61,273 nucleotides of DNA from Oscillospiraceae bacterium (GCA_015066625.1 SVOC01000018.1:1-61273); one strand, 5' to 3'; shown: positions 31,804 through 40,979, counted from the stretch's first letter. The notes: generated by a model from the letters alone, not told the origin. Program-made: numbers and translations.

Positions 31804-32376
31804 ATGGCAAAAGTAAAGTTCAAGATGCCTACAAAATCAAATTTAAAAGGTAGAAGTTCCACTATAAGTAATGCTTTTGCTATATCAATTACTCCTTATA
31901 TTTATCCAACTGAAACTGAAATTGAACATTTCTATGAGTTGCTTGATATAAAAGAAGGGCAGTGTGCCTATTGTTTGGGTGATGGAAACGGAAGAGATCA
32001 TTTAAAACCTTTGGTAAGGGATGGATTGCCAACAGGATATATTACAGAGATTAATAACCTAGTGCCTTGTTGCCAAGCTTGTAACAGTTCAAAGGGAGCA
32101 AAAGATTTTTCTGTATGGTATAACAGCCCCAAAAACTTAAAACGACTCCAGGCACGCGGCTTAACAGATGAAGATATTCGGCATCGTTTTGAAATCATTT
32201 CATCCTATGAGCAAAGAATATCAAAACCAATCAATTACGAAAAACTCGTCGGGAAAGAAAAATGGGAAGAATATAAAGCAAGAAAAAAGAATCTAATAAA
32301 ACAATTAAACGAAAATCAAAAGTTTTGTGATGATCTTAATAATATTATAATTTCTAAAATGGATAAAAAAGATTAA
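31804..32376 (+). CDS. HNH endonuclease
   Basis: 190 residues. The HNH core has a zinc knuckle: GQCAYCLGDGNGRDHLKPL, then NLVPCCQACNSSKGAKD, at about 57-105. The C-terminal half is a helical, Lys-rich tail. It starts 4 bp after the preceding methyltransferase gene and 41 bp before the next one. It is the likely cutting partner of the methyltransferase/GHKL pair. Confidence 0.88.
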   Translation: MAKVKFKMPTKSNLKGRSSTISNAFAISITPYIYPTETEIEHFYELLDIKEGQCAYCLGDGNGRDHLKPLVRDGLPTGYITEINNLVPCCQACNSSKGAKDFSVWYNSPKNLKRLQARGLTDEDIRHRFEIISSYEQRISKPINYEKLVGKEKWEEYKARKKNLIKQLNENQKFCDDLNNIIISKMDKKD

Positions 32377-32417
32377 GGATATATATTTCACAAAAAGAAC
32401 TATTAGGGAGAGATAAA

Positions 32418-33467
32418 ATGCCAGTTCAAGTTGTTGATTTATTTTGTGGTGTAGGCGGGTTAACTCGAGGTTTGCTTGATGCAGGGTTAAATGTAATTGC
32501 AGGCTTTGACATTGACCCTACATGTCAATTTACATATGAGCACAACAACAATGTCGAATATAATCTTAGAAATATCAGAGAAGTTACCGGCGCAGAAATA
32601 CAAGGATTATATGACGAAAATGCAGTTAGAGTGTTAGTTGGATGTGCACCGTGTCAACCGTTTTCACAAATGAGATTTAAGCTTCGGGATGCTAACGAGC
32701 AAGATGAAAAATATGACTTATTATTAGAATTTGGTCGTCTCATTGAAGAGGTTCATCCTACCATCATATCTATGGAGAATGTTCCTAAAATCAGAGAAAC
32801 AGATGTTTACAATACCTTTCTCGACATACTTGATAGGAATGGTTATCATGTTTCAGCACAGGTTGTGTTTTGTCCTAATTATGGTATACCACAAACAAGA
32901 AGACGTTTTGTGCTCGTTGCTTCTTTGCTTGGTCCGATTGATATTATAGCTCCAACACACAATCCTCAAGATGTACACGTTAGAGATTTTATTGGCAATC
33001 TTCCTGAATTAGCAGCAGGAGCCGTAGATCCTAACGACCCCATGCATCGTTCTTCAGCATTAACAGATATAAATCTACGCAGAATACGAGCATCTGTTCC
33101 TGGCGGAACGTGGCGTGATTGGCCGGAAGATCTTCGATGTGCTTGCCACAGAAGAGATAGTGGTCAAACATATAGTTCAGTTTATGGCAGAATGACATGG
33201 GAACAGATTGGCCCAACCATAACGACTCAATTTTTCAGTTATGGTACAGGAAGATACGGTCATCCTGAGCAAGATAGAGCTCTTTCTTTGAGGGAAGGCG
33301 CATTGCTTCAAACATTTCCAAGAAACTACAATTTTATTAACCCAGAACAACCATTTGTTTTTGGGGATGTGGCAAGACATATCGGCAATGCGGTACCAGT
33401 AAGATTGGGTGAAATTATTGGTGATAGCATCGTTGAACATCTTAGATTACATAATGTAGAGGTATGA
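32418..33467 (+). CDS. C5 cytosine DNA methyltransferase (third)
   Basis: 349 residues, after AGGGAGAGA. Motif I VVDLFCGVGGLTRGLLDAG, motif IV VGCAPCQPFSQM (catalytic Cys), motif VI SMENVPKI, motif VIII PQTRRRFVLV and motif X HIGNAVPVRLGE. It is clearly distinct from the two methyltransferases upstream. It is translationally coupled to the GHKL gene (stop and next ribosome site overlap). Confidence 0.92.
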   Translation: MPVQVVDLFCGVGGLTRGLLDAGLNVIAGFDIDPTCQFTYEHNNNVEYNLRNIREVTGAEIQGLYDENAVRVLVGCAPCQPFSQMRFKLRDANEQDEKYDLLLEFGRLIEEVHPTIISMENVPKIRETDVYNTFLDILDRNGYHVSAQVVFCPNYGIPQTRRRFVLVASLLGPIDIIAPTHNPQDVHVRDFIGNLPELAAGAVDPNDPMHRSSALTDINLRRIRASVPGGTWRDWPEDLRCACHRRDSGQTYSSVYGRMTWEQIGPTITTQFFSYGTGRYGHPEQDRALSLREGALLQTFPRNYNFINPEQPFVFGDVARHIGNAVPVRLGEIIGDSIVEHLRLHNVEV

Positions 33468-33469
33468 AT

Positions 33470-35359
33470 ATGGATAGAGAATTTAAATTAAAAGTTAGTC
33501 CCCGTATGCTTGAGTTGTTAAGTAAAGATCTGTATACAAACATGTATTTCGTTTTAGCAGAACTCATAGCAAATTCATATGATGCAGATGCTGAAAATGT
33601 ATATGTTTTTATAGATGATAACGAAATACGCGTAGAAGATGACGGTTCAGGAATGGATGCCGATAATTTGGATGACAAATATCTTTTGGTTGGTGGAGAA
33701 TCTCGTACTTCTGAAGAAAATGCAAGAACCATTTCTAAACGACGATTAAAAATGGGAAGAAAAGGTGTTGGAAAATTAGCCGCTCTTTCTATTTCAAATG
33801 GTTTCAAGCTTATTACGGTTCAAAATAATAATTGTATAGGTGTTTTTATTCCCAATAGAATTGAGCGTGATGACGAAAAACTTAAAATTCTTGACAAATC
33901 GGAGTTTTCGTTAAAAAAGATAAAAGACCATGGCACTGCAATTATTATGGAAAATCCTAAAGTTTCTATTCCTAAGTTACATGATACTGTTTTGAAAAAT
34001 TTAGCAAAAATATTTCCTAACGATATTGATAATTTCAAAATTCATGTGATTTTTCATGGTGTGGAAAAAACACTTATTCCAGATGAAAAAGATGCGATCA
34101 CTCGTCTTGCATCTTTCATTTCTATAGGTGACGAAAAAAAATATTTAGAAAACTCTTTAGCTACCGATGAACCTAATTTACAAAAAGACCATTTGGATGC
34201 TTTTTCAGAAACTATTGAGATGTTAAATTCAAAAGGCGAATTGGAGAATATTACTGTACGAATTTATGGGTGGATAGGAACCTATAAGACAACTCGTGGT
34301 ATGAAAAAAGAGATCAATGAATTCTCCGATAACTATTTGGCAATATTTGCACATAATAAAATGGGATTAAGAAATGTTTTGTCAATAATTAGCAAGAATA
34401 GGGTTTACGAAAGTTACATTGTCGGAAACCTTTATATAGATGCTTTTGAGGCACCGAATTTTCCCGATATGGCAGGTACTAACAGACAAGGCTATAACGA
34501 GAATGATCCGAGATGGACGGTTGCCTTAAAATACATCAGAGAAATTACCGACAAAATAGTTAAAGCACACGAAACATTCGCTGTTGCGGAAAGAACAAAA
34601 AAGGAGGCTCAAAAGCAAGCACTGAGAGCTGCTGAAGAAGCTAAATTAAGAGAACAATTAGAATCTACCACCAAAAAAATAACAGAAAACATCACCAAGA
34701 AAATTTCGCATCCTGACGGAGAAATTTCAATAGCCCGTGCAGTATCAGATGAAATTGAAGCTATGAAACCATTGTTAGGTTTTAAATCAACAGTAGATGC
34801 GAACAAAAAGAAAATAATGATTAGCCAAACACTAAAAGATAAACTTGTAGCGGATACTATATACAAGATGCTACTGTTTAATGGGGTACCTAAAGAAGAT
34901 ATAATATATTCAAATGGTCCCGATCCTGAAACCAATCTCCCTGAAAAAGATATATACGGTTATCTTCAAAAGTTTTTTATCAATAGTGCATCCACGGAAA
35001 TGATTTACGTGCTTTTTGTAACAAGCAAAAATGTTTTAAATGTAGATCCTCAAAATCCATCTGCAAGTTGGGGCGAATTAATGGAAATCGGTGCAGCTTG
35101 GGTTACTCAAAAAGATCATTGGATTTTTAATATCGATGATTTTAAACCAGAACAGCCTTTAAATATTGAAGACAAGTGGGTAGCTATTTATACCAAATCA
35201 GGTGATGATGGAGAAAAAATATTATCTCTTACTGAAGCAATGGTTAATAGTTTTTGTATTAAGATAATACAAACTTGTACTGCCTGTGGTTACAATGCAA
35301 AATCATTTGAAGCTAATAAAGAATATTTAACTAAGAATTATATAACAATTTATGAGTGA
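33470..35359 (+). CDS. GHKL (MORC/HSP90-like) ATPase with C-terminal TIR-like domain
   Basis: 629 residues from ATG 33470, six bases after GAGGT. The Bergerat ATP-binding motifs are clear: ELIANSYDADAENV (about 32-45), VEDDGSGMD (about 56-64) and KMGRKGVGKLAALSIS (about 96-110). A MORC-like transducer domain follows, then a coiled coil (about 365-415, KKEAQKQALRAAEEAKLREQ). The C-terminus (about 448-570) begins KKIMISQTLKDKLVAD and continues through IYVLFVTSKNVL to SWGELMEIGAAWV. This resembles a TIR-like fold, with the WGEL glutamate where TIR NADases have their catalytic Glu. MORC-like GHKL proteins are known in restriction-modification loci. The TIR assignment is mine and needs a structure comparison. 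Confidence 0.8.
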   Translation: MDREFKLKVSPRMLELLSKDLYTNMYFVLAELIANSYDADAENVYVFIDDNEIRVEDDGSGMDADNLDDKYLLVGGESRTSEENARTISKRRLKMGRKGVGKLAALSISNGFKLITVQNNNCIGVFIPNRIERDDEKLKILDKSEFSLKKIKDHGTAIIMENPKVSIPKLHDTVLKNLAKIFPNDIDNFKIHVIFHGVEKTLIPDEKDAITRLASFISIGDEKKYLENSLATDEPNLQKDHLDAFSETIEMLNSKGELENITVRIYGWIGTYKTTRGMKKEINEFSDNYLAIFAHNKMGLRNVLSIISKNRVYESYIVGNLYIDAFEAPNFPDMAGTNRQGYNENDPRWTVALKYIREITDKIVKAHETFAVAERTKKEAQKQALRAAEEAKLREQLESTTKKITENITKKISHPDGEISIARAVSDEIEAMKPLLGFKSTVDANKKKIMISQTLKDKLVADTIYKMLLFNGVPKEDIIYSNGPDPETNLPEKDIYGYLQKFFINSASTEMIYVLFVTSKNVLNVDPQNPSASWGELMEIGAAWVTQKDHWIFNIDDFKPEQPLNIEDKWVAIYTKSGDDGEKILSLTEAMVNSFCIKIIQTCTACGYNAKSFEANKEYLTKNYITIYE

Positions 35360-35556
35360 TTTTTCTTTATTTCTGCAATTATTGGGATTCTCTTTAGGCT
35401 GATTCCTAAATTATCAAAAACCTTTTCTGTCACATTATCAATATCGTTTGCATCTTTGAATAATGATACGATATTAAATACTTGGTGATCAGATAAAACA
35501 TTTTCACTTAACAACAGGTGTTTCATATCGTTACATTCAATTATAATGCCACACAT
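35350..35556 (-). CDS. Unknown small protein
   Basis: 68 residues, MCGIIIECNDMKHLLLSENV, after GAGGAGA. Its 3' end overlaps the GHKL gene by 10 bp, convergently. There is no recognised domain. It may be read from the SLOG promoter, as it lies 22 bp after that gene's stop. Confidence 0.5.
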   Translation of the reverse strand: MCGIIIECNDMKHLLLSENVLSDHQVFNIVSLFKDANDIDNVTEKVFDNLGISLKRIPIIAEIKKNHS

Positions 35557-35578
35557 ATAAATCTCCTCGTACTAATAA

Positions 35579-36043
35579 TTAAATTGTAGTCTTATTATGA
35601 CTTAAATATTCATTTTTATCTATTTCTATGTTTATGACGATTTTCTTTTTCATATCCGCCATTTCTTTAAACTGTGCCGCACCGCCATAAGTGCGAGTAA
35701 CATACGTCACAACAAGATCCGACTGCTGTATCATCCACTTGTTCCGCCAAGAGATTGCGAAGCGTTTGGGTACGGTTTCAAGGCCTTCGGGGTAGATGGT
35801 GTTTGTTAAGTTGTCATACTTGCTTTTCTCAGTTGGGAGGTAGGCTAAAACTACACTATAGGTTATTGGGTAGGTTCGAGATAAATCTTCAAGCTGATGG
35901 CGTACCATTGTATCAAAGTTGCCGTTGTTGCCTACATAAAACGCAGTTACATTTTTATTTTCAATCAAATCTATAAGAGTCGACCTCAGGGTCGGCTCTA
36001 TTTCTTTTGGTGTGTCCTTGTGACCAAAGAAGGTACAAACCAT
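35579..36043 (-). CDS. SLOG-superfamily protein
   Basis: 154 residues from the ATG after GAGAGGTGG (MVCTFFGHKDTP). The pattern FFGHKD, FYVGNNGNFDTMVRHQLEDL, NTIYPEGLETVPKRFAISWRNKWMI and TYVTRTYGGAAQFKEMADMKK matches the SLOG/DUF1273-like protein at 6790-7218. It is divergent from an XRE regulator that precedes abiH. It probably senses or processes a nucleotide signal in an abortive-infection module. Confidence 0.75.
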   Translation of the reverse strand: MVCTFFGHKDTPKEIEPTLRSTLIDLIENKNVTAFYVGNNGNFDTMVRHQLEDLSRTYPITYSVVLAYLPTEKSKYDNLTNTIYPEGLETVPKRFAISWRNKWMIQQSDLVVTYVTRTYGGAAQFKEMADMKKKIVINIEIDKNEYLSHNKTTI

Positions 36044-36063
36044 AAAATACCACCTCTCAATAT

Positions 36064-36163
36064 GGGATATATCGCAATTATAGCACAAGAATTATAAATA
36101 TGCGATATGTCCCACACGATTTATCGCAGATTTTATTAAACTTATATTAGCGATATATCGTAA
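36064..36163. promoter_or_regulatory. Operators between the SLOG and XRE-abiH genes
   Basis: GGGATATATCGCA (36064-36076) and TGCGATATGTCCC (36101-36113) are inverted copies. A TTATCGCA half lies at 36121-36128, and the palindrome AGCGATATATCGT at 36149-36161. These GCGATATATC units are likely binding sites for the XRE protein. Confidence 0.65.
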
Positions 36164-36176
36164 AGGTGGTATAGAT

Positions 36177-36419
36177 ATGAATATTAAGGAAGCGGTTGAA
36201 AAGAGAATACTTGAACTTTGCAATGAAAGAAACATTGCAATTAACGCACTTGCAAACATCTCAGGAGTTTCCCCCTCGACAATTTACAGTATGCTTAATG
36301 AGAAGAGCAAGAATCCCGGCGTTGTTTCAATCAAAAAGATTTGCGACGGTCTTGAAATCAGCATCAGAGAGTTTTTTGATAGTGATTTGTTCGAGGACTT
36401 GGAACAGGAGATAAAGTGA
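36177..36419 (+). CDS. XRE-family regulator of the SLOG-AbiH module
   Basis: 80 residues, after AAAGGTGG. The helix-turn-helix is IAINALANISGVSPSTIYSM, with the tail FFDSDLFEDLEQEIK. It is homologous to the regulator at 6421-6678. It ends 4 bp before abiH, so the two are co-transcribed. Confidence 0.85.
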   Translation: MNIKEAVEKRILELCNERNIAINALANISGVSPSTIYSMLNEKSKNPGVVSIKKICDGLEISIREFFDSDLFEDLEQEIK

Positions 36420-36423
36420 TATA

Positions 36424-37662
36424 ATGAAAAATGTATTTTTAATTGGAAATGGGTTTGATTTACATCACAAACTTCCAACAAAATATCTTGACTTTATGTG
36501 CGTGGCAGAATATTTAACAAGTAACACTTTAAAAGCGCCACTTAATACAGGAAAGATTTTTGAAAAGTGTATTAAAAGTGCGAATATACAAATGTGTTAT
36601 CAGGCTCATAAAGAAGCGTTTGATTCTATTGAAATACCTTTTGAAAAAGCTGGTGAAATCACCGACCTTTTGCGAGAAAATTTATGGTTTAATTACTTTT
36701 TAAAAACCCTAGATACAGATGCCGGATGGATTGATTTTGAAAAAGAAATATCAATGGTGATTGCTAAACTTGATTACAATATTGACGAAGATAGTAATAC
36801 AGTATATTTTTCGAGAGAGGATACGTTATCACCATTTATTTTTTCTTTCTTTAAATTCTTTATTGATGTAGAGGATGATACAGAAATATGTCCCGGTGAT
36901 GATTTTGATATTAAAGATAACTATTTGAAGGAATATCCTCATAATTCTAATATTTTTATTGTCGATAAAAAGATGATTTTTACAGAACTTTACAACCATC
37001 TTATTAATTTCAGCAAAGCATTAAGTTTATATTTAAGTTGTTTTGTAGAGAGTGCATTTGATTTGATTCACAAAGATCGTTGCACAAGCGAACAAAGAAT
37101 CGACTTATTAAACATGGCTAATAATGCTATTTCTTTTAATTACACTAATACACTGGAACGGTTTTATTTTAATAAATTTGCTTATCATATTCATGGAAGC
37201 ACAAAGAACGCTAACATAGTTTTAGGCGTTAATCCAAACGAGGCTGATGATAGAGGTACAAATGATACATCATTGATTAAATTCAAAAAATATTATCAAC
37301 GGGAGGTCTTCGGAAGTGCAATAGAATACATTAAGTGGTATCGAGAAACAATTGGAACCAACACAGAGTATCGAGTAATTACTATTGGACATTCCCTAGA
37401 TGAAACTGATAAAGATATAATATCCGATATGTTTCTGCATGCAAAAGAAATATATGTTACATATTATGATGCCAATTGCAAAGATGATTATATTGCTAAT
37501 ATAATCAAAATATTTGGTAACGATGGGTTTAACAAATTCCAAAAAGAGCAAGGTTTGGAGTTTGTGCCATTATCTGATATCGAGCAATTAAAAGATAAAA
37601 TCAAACCACCAAACTATGAATTTTATAAAACAGAAGACCATGGGAAAATCGAAGTGGTTTAA
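36424..37662 (+). CDS. AbiH-family abortive-infection protein
   Basis: 412 residues. The N-terminal VFLIGNGFDLHHKLPTKYLD is diagnostic of the AbiH family. A conserved AISFNYTNTLERFYFNKFAYHIHGS at about 240-262 and TIGHSLDETDKDI at about 320 support it. AbiH proteins abort phage infection by an unclear mechanism. Here it is coupled to an XRE regulator and a divergent SLOG gene. Confidence 0.9.
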   Translation: MKNVFLIGNGFDLHHKLPTKYLDFMCVAEYLTSNTLKAPLNTGKIFEKCIKSANIQMCYQAHKEAFDSIEIPFEKAGEITDLLRENLWFNYFLKTLDTDAGWIDFEKEISMVIAKLDYNIDEDSNTVYFSREDTLSPFIFSFFKFFIDVEDDTEICPGDDFDIKDNYLKEYPHNSNIFIVDKKMIFTELYNHLINFSKALSLYLSCFVESAFDLIHKDRCTSEQRIDLLNMANNAISFNYTNTLERFYFNKFAYHIHGSTKNANIVLGVNPNEADDRGTNDTSLIKFKKYYQREVFGSAIEYIKWYRETIGTNTEYRVITIGHSLDETDKDIISDMFLHAKEIYVTYYDANCKDDYIANIIKIFGNDGFNKFQKEQGLEFVPLSDIEQLKDKIKPPNYEFYKTEDHGKIEVV

Positions 37663-37675
37663 ATAATAAATAACA

Positions 37676-37706
37676 GCGGAGAGTGTAACCTCTCCGCCTT
37701 AATTTT
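37676..37706. terminator. Convergent terminator
   Basis: GCGGAGAG (37676-37683) pairs with CTCTCCGC (37690-37697), then TTAATTTTT on the plus strand. Confidence 0.7.
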
Positions 37707-37728
37707 TACCACGAAATCCAAATCCAAC

Positions 37729-38085
37729 TTATGTATATATCAATTCTGCATACACTATTTCACTTGCTCTTTCGTCAATGCTATTCATTCGCTGTACCCA
37801 TTCGAGTTGGTTTTGGGATTTGAGTTGTTCGGTGATGTTTTCAGTTTTTATCATTTGAGATACGAGGGTGTTGAACATCTGCTGTGCTTGGGTGTCAATC
37901 TCTGCACAGTGTTGATAGAGCTTGCCTTGGGTAAGGAGAGTGGTGAAGAGAACGGGGTTGTGTTTTTGTAGATAGTCCTTATGCAGCATACCCCATTTGC
38001 CGAGGCGGACGGCTGATTCTTCGGTTGGAAGTGTGAGGTTGGGTATCATATAATCTGCGACTTGTCTGTATGTAATGTTAGCCAT
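37729..38085 (-). CDS. TnpV-family transposon protein
   Basis: 118 residues from the ATG seven bases after AAGGATG (MANITYRQVADYMIPNLTLP). LGKWGMLHKDYLQKHNPVLFTTLLTQGKLYQHCAEID is the TnpV pattern of Tn4555-type and other Clostridia/Bacteroides elements. Its role in transfer is not established. It marks the right part of the mobilizable island. Confidence 0.82.
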   Translation of the reverse strand: MANITYRQVADYMIPNLTLPTEESAVRLGKWGMLHKDYLQKHNPVLFTTLLTQGKLYQHCAEIDTQAQQMFNTLVSQMIKTENITEQLKSQNQLEWVQRMNSIDERASEIVYAELIYT

Positions 38086-38090
38086 AAATT

Positions 38091-38369
38091 TCATCCTTTC
38101 TTGTTGTCAATAAAAGTGTCGTATGTGAATCTTGCTCCGAGCCTGAAGCCGACGGTGAAGCTGTCTGCGTTGCAGAGGCTTGAAAACTTGATGTAGGTTG
38201 CTACATAGTCGGTGAAAAGCTCCTGCTCCTTATCAGTGAGGATTGATGTCAGCTGCTCCTCTTTGCCGGCAAGCTCGCTGAGGCTCTTTTTAACCTTTGC
38301 CGTCAAATTTGTAGTGCACTCCTGTGGCTCGATGTTTCCGTAATAAAAATCTTCAATGAAGTCAGCCAT
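38091..38369 (-). CDS. DUF6809-like small protein
   Basis: 92 residues. DFIEDFYYGNIEPQE at the start and FTVGFRLGARFTYDTF at the end are the hallmarks of this small family found on Firmicutes elements. It lies 5 bp upstream of tnpV in the same operon. Its function is unknown. Confidence 0.72.
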   Translation of the reverse strand: MADFIEDFYYGNIEPQECTTNLTAKVKKSLSELAGKEEQLTSILTDKEQELFTDYVATYIKFSSLCNADSFTVGFRLGARFTYDTFIDNKKG

Positions 38370-38380
38370 AGTATCACCTC

Positions 38381-38539
38381 CTACCTTTCAGATTTGGTGA
38401 TGATTTTCAGGAGCAGTTCGTCAACATCTTCTGTGGGGATACCATCCGAGAGAAGCATATTTCGGAACTCGTTCATTCCGTTGATTAACAGGTTACACTC
38501 AAAGTCCGTGAGCTTCAGTTTGGTTTTCTTGCTGAACAT
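38381..38539 (-). CDS. Small protein of the TnpV operon
   Basis: 52 residues from the ATG eight bases after AGGAGG (MFSKKTKLKLTDFECNLLIN). Helical, no known domain. It precedes the DUF6809-like gene, as often seen in such element ends. Confidence 0.55.
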   Translation of the reverse strand: MFSKKTKLKLTDFECNLLINGMNEFRNMLLSDGIPTEDVDELLLKIITKSER

Positions 38540-38638
38540 TAAAATTGACCTCCTTGTATTTGGTAATACCATTTTACAAGGAGGTCTGTGTTTTGTCGAA
38601 TGTGTGGATTATTAGATTTTTATTTTTAGAATATCTAT

Positions 38639-39997
38639 TTAAAGAACAACTAAATTTGTTCCAAAGAAGTCGTTATATCCTTCATCAACCATCTTTACTA
38701 ATTCGTCAAACTCATCGTTAATTTTACCCATAACATAAGAATCCCTCAATATAGGCTTCTGAACCAAGCTCCATTTAAGCTGTTTATATGAATACCTAGC
38801 AAAATATATCCATTGCGGATAGTTTATTGCTACAGGATTTTGTGAAAAATACACCTTACCTGCATTTGCTGCTGTTGCAAGTGAATGTGAAATAAATAGC
38901 ATAGTAGCAAGTTTTGGGTGTGTTTCTCTATTTAATGAATACGGTATAGCTTCTTTATTTGAGCACCCCTCTTTTTTTCTTTTAATAGCATATCCTAATC
39001 TGACGATTACTTCATTTAACATAGAGGGGATTGACATAGAGCAGAAGTGAATAAAATCATATCCTTCATAGTACATTCCCTGCACTATTTCAGCTATTGT
39101 TTGTTCTTCTTCTCCTATACTACCGAATTGCAGGAAATTAAACAAACTCATAAAGGGTGCCGGCAATCCCATTGATGTGGTAATATCTGATTTCAAATGA
39201 CAGAATTGTTTGGCTATTGCTGCAAAAATTGTGCTTTCTCTTCTTCCTTCATAGTTTTCCATGAACTGAGAACAAAACTTGCCCATCTTATCAATAGTTG
39301 TCATATTTCCTGTTAATATATCAGCTACTCCAAAAACAAATCCAAGGATAGGATCATGGCCTAATTGCAATAATCTGTGATAATATGCAGACAGTCCTTC
39401 AACATGAATTGGTGTATTCCTGTTGTCCTGAGCATCATACGGAACTTTGCTTTTTTTAGAATTTGCAAGTTTTTGCATTTCTTCTTCCGGAAATTTCTTA
39501 TCAAAATAGTCCCTAATATAATTTGATAAAGGCGCAGCTTTCAAACCTTCTGTTGTTTTTTGTGGTATACCCACCAATAATATATCAACGGCAGCACTAA
39601 TCAAACCAGCAAAAACCGAAATCATTATATCATATTTATCAAGATGGTGAATCATATTATATTCACTATTAAGTTGCTTTATATACAACTTATTTTCTTG
39701 TAATTCTTCTTCTGTAAAAAGATCGTCCAATTCGCAATTCAAACCGAATTCATCAACTGCATTATTTCGTAAAACATCCCAATCCATCTTTTCTGCTGTT
39801 CTTTTGTTCCTTGTATTATGAATTGCCTTTTCCGGCAAATCATAGCCAGCCTCAATAAGAGTTCTTTCTACAATATGTTCCTCAGTTTTATTTTTAATTT
39901 CAGAGATGGTCTTTTGTAACTGAGCTAACTCTTTATCTTGATGATGCAAAACTGCATTCATCTCTTTTTCGAATTTGGAATATTTATTTTTACTCAA
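38639..39997 (-). CDS. Unknown protein, third gene of a putative membrane-active operon
   Basis: 452 residues. The N-terminal 60 residues are a coiled coil (DKELAQLQKTISEIKNKTEE). A hydrophobic segment DIMISVFAGLISAAVDILLVG at about 122-142 could span the membrane. The rest is mixed alpha-helical with hydrophobic patches (DPILGFVFGVADILTG, LATMLFISHSLATAANAG). There is no recognised family. It overlaps the preceding gene by 8 bp. Confidence 0.7.
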   Translation of the reverse strand: MSKNKYSKFEKEMNAVLHHQDKELAQLQKTISEIKNKTEEHIVERTLIEAGYDLPEKAIHNTRNKRTAEKMDWDVLRNNAVDEFGLNCELDDLFTEEELQENKLYIKQLNSEYNMIHHLDKYDIMISVFAGLISAAVDILLVGIPQKTTEGLKAAPLSNYIRDYFDKKFPEEEMQKLANSKKSKVPYDAQDNRNTPIHVEGLSAYYHRLLQLGHDPILGFVFGVADILTGNMTTIDKMGKFCSQFMENYEGRRESTIFAAIAKQFCHLKSDITTSMGLPAPFMSLFNFLQFGSIGEEEQTIAEIVQGMYYEGYDFIHFCSMSIPSMLNEVIVRLGYAIKRKKEGCSNKEAIPYSLNRETHPKLATMLFISHSLATAANAGKVYFSQNPVAINYPQWIYFARYSYKQLKWSLVQKPILRDSYVMGKINDEFDELVKMVDEGYNDFFGTNLVVL

Positions 39998-40331
39998 CAG
40001 ACTTTTCCTCCTCTGAAAAACTTAAAGAATTCGCATTATCAACTTCTTGAGGCAAAATCTCTGAAATTTGATTTTTTAAAGATTGTATTTCAGACTCATG
40101 TTGTATCATTACTTTTTTTGATTTTTCGGATGTTTTAATATATTGCTTTTGGTCTTTTCTTCTTGCATGTCTTTGATAGAGATCATCGGCCCCCAAGAAC
40201 ATTAAAAGAGAAGAAAGTGTAACTTCTACCTTATGTTTTTTACAAAAACCTACAAACTGATTGAATGATTTACCTACTGCACCGATAATTTTATTGAAAT
40301 CAATTTCAGAGATTACTGTTTTTAATTTCAT
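39990..40331 (-). CDS. Unknown protein, second gene of the operon
   Basis: 113 residues. A central hydrophobic patch (VEVTLSSLLMFLGADDLY) is followed by a coiled coil (KKVMIQHESEIQSLKNQISE) and an acidic tail. It starts 12 bp after the glycine-rich gene and overlaps the 452-residue gene. No family is recognised; it could be a linker or an immunity protein. Confidence 0.62.
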   Translation of the reverse strand: MKLKTVISEIDFNKIIGAVGKSFNQFVGFCKKHKVEVTLSSLLMFLGADDLYQRHARRKDQKQYIKTSEKSKKVMIQHESEIQSLKNQISEILPQEVDNANSLSFSEEEKSVE

Positions 40332-40343
40332 ATAAGCACCTCT

Positions 40344-40895
40344 TTACGCAGCATCTATATCAGCCTTTAAATCTTTAATTGCCTGTTGAAGGAGTATATT
40401 AAGACTTTGCAAATAATCAAGTCTTTCTTTTGTTGCATTTACTTCTTCTTTAAGTGCTTTAATAATGGCTTCGTGTTTAAGCAATACTTCCTTATATAAG
40501 CGTTCTTTTTCTTGCTTTAACTGTTTGTTTTTTAAGTGAATCGCAACACCCACACCTGTTGCAGCAAGTCCTGCAATAGGTGCTGCTAAAACAAAAATAC
40601 CGGCAACCATACCGCCACCAACAATTGCACCTGCTGTCGCTAATCCAGATGTAATTCCAGCCGCAGATAAACCGACAACACCTAAACCATACAGTGCCGC
40701 AAAAGAGCCTACTCCACCTATACCTGCTCCTAAAGCTCCTGCTAAAACTTCTGGAATCGCGCTTTCTTTTATTGTGCGTTTAGAGTCATTTAATGCAGAT
40801 GCCGCTTCATTTACTACATTAACAATCTGCTGCAAGGAATCAACAGATTTAAAAATCATTTCTTTCTTTTTGGCTTTCTTTTTCACATACATCAT
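40344..40895 (-). CDS. Glycine-rich membrane-inserting coiled-coil protein
   Basis: 183 residues. After a basic N-terminus (MMYVKKKAKKKEMIFKSV), residues 48-118 are a long Gly/Ala-rich hydrophobic stretch (ALGAGIGGVGSFAALYGLGV and on). A coiled coil follows (about 122-178, LKQEKERLYKEVLLKHEAII). Such a stretch with several hairpin-like hydrophobic halves resembles pore-forming or membrane-insertion proteins. It is the first gene of a three-gene operon of unknown role, possibly defence or a toxin. Confidence 0.68.
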   Translation of the reverse strand: MMYVKKKAKKKEMIFKSVDSLQQIVNVVNEAASALNDSKRTIKESAIPEVLAGALGAGIGGVGSFAALYGLGVVGLSAAGITSGLATAGAIVGGGMVAGIFVLAAPIAGLAATGVGVAIHLKNKQLKQEKERLYKEVLLKHEAIIKALKEEVNATKERLDYLQSLNILLQQAIKDLKADIDAA

Positions 40896-40979
40896 TCTTT
40901 CTGTAAATTAATAGAATTGATATAACCTACTAAAAAGTATAACATATTCAAAAATATAAATAAAGCCTCAAAACACAAA

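Noticed and set aside
15017-40895. tRNA gene as island attachment site
   Set aside because: No tRNA-like cloverleaf or CCA-type end was found at either side of the island.
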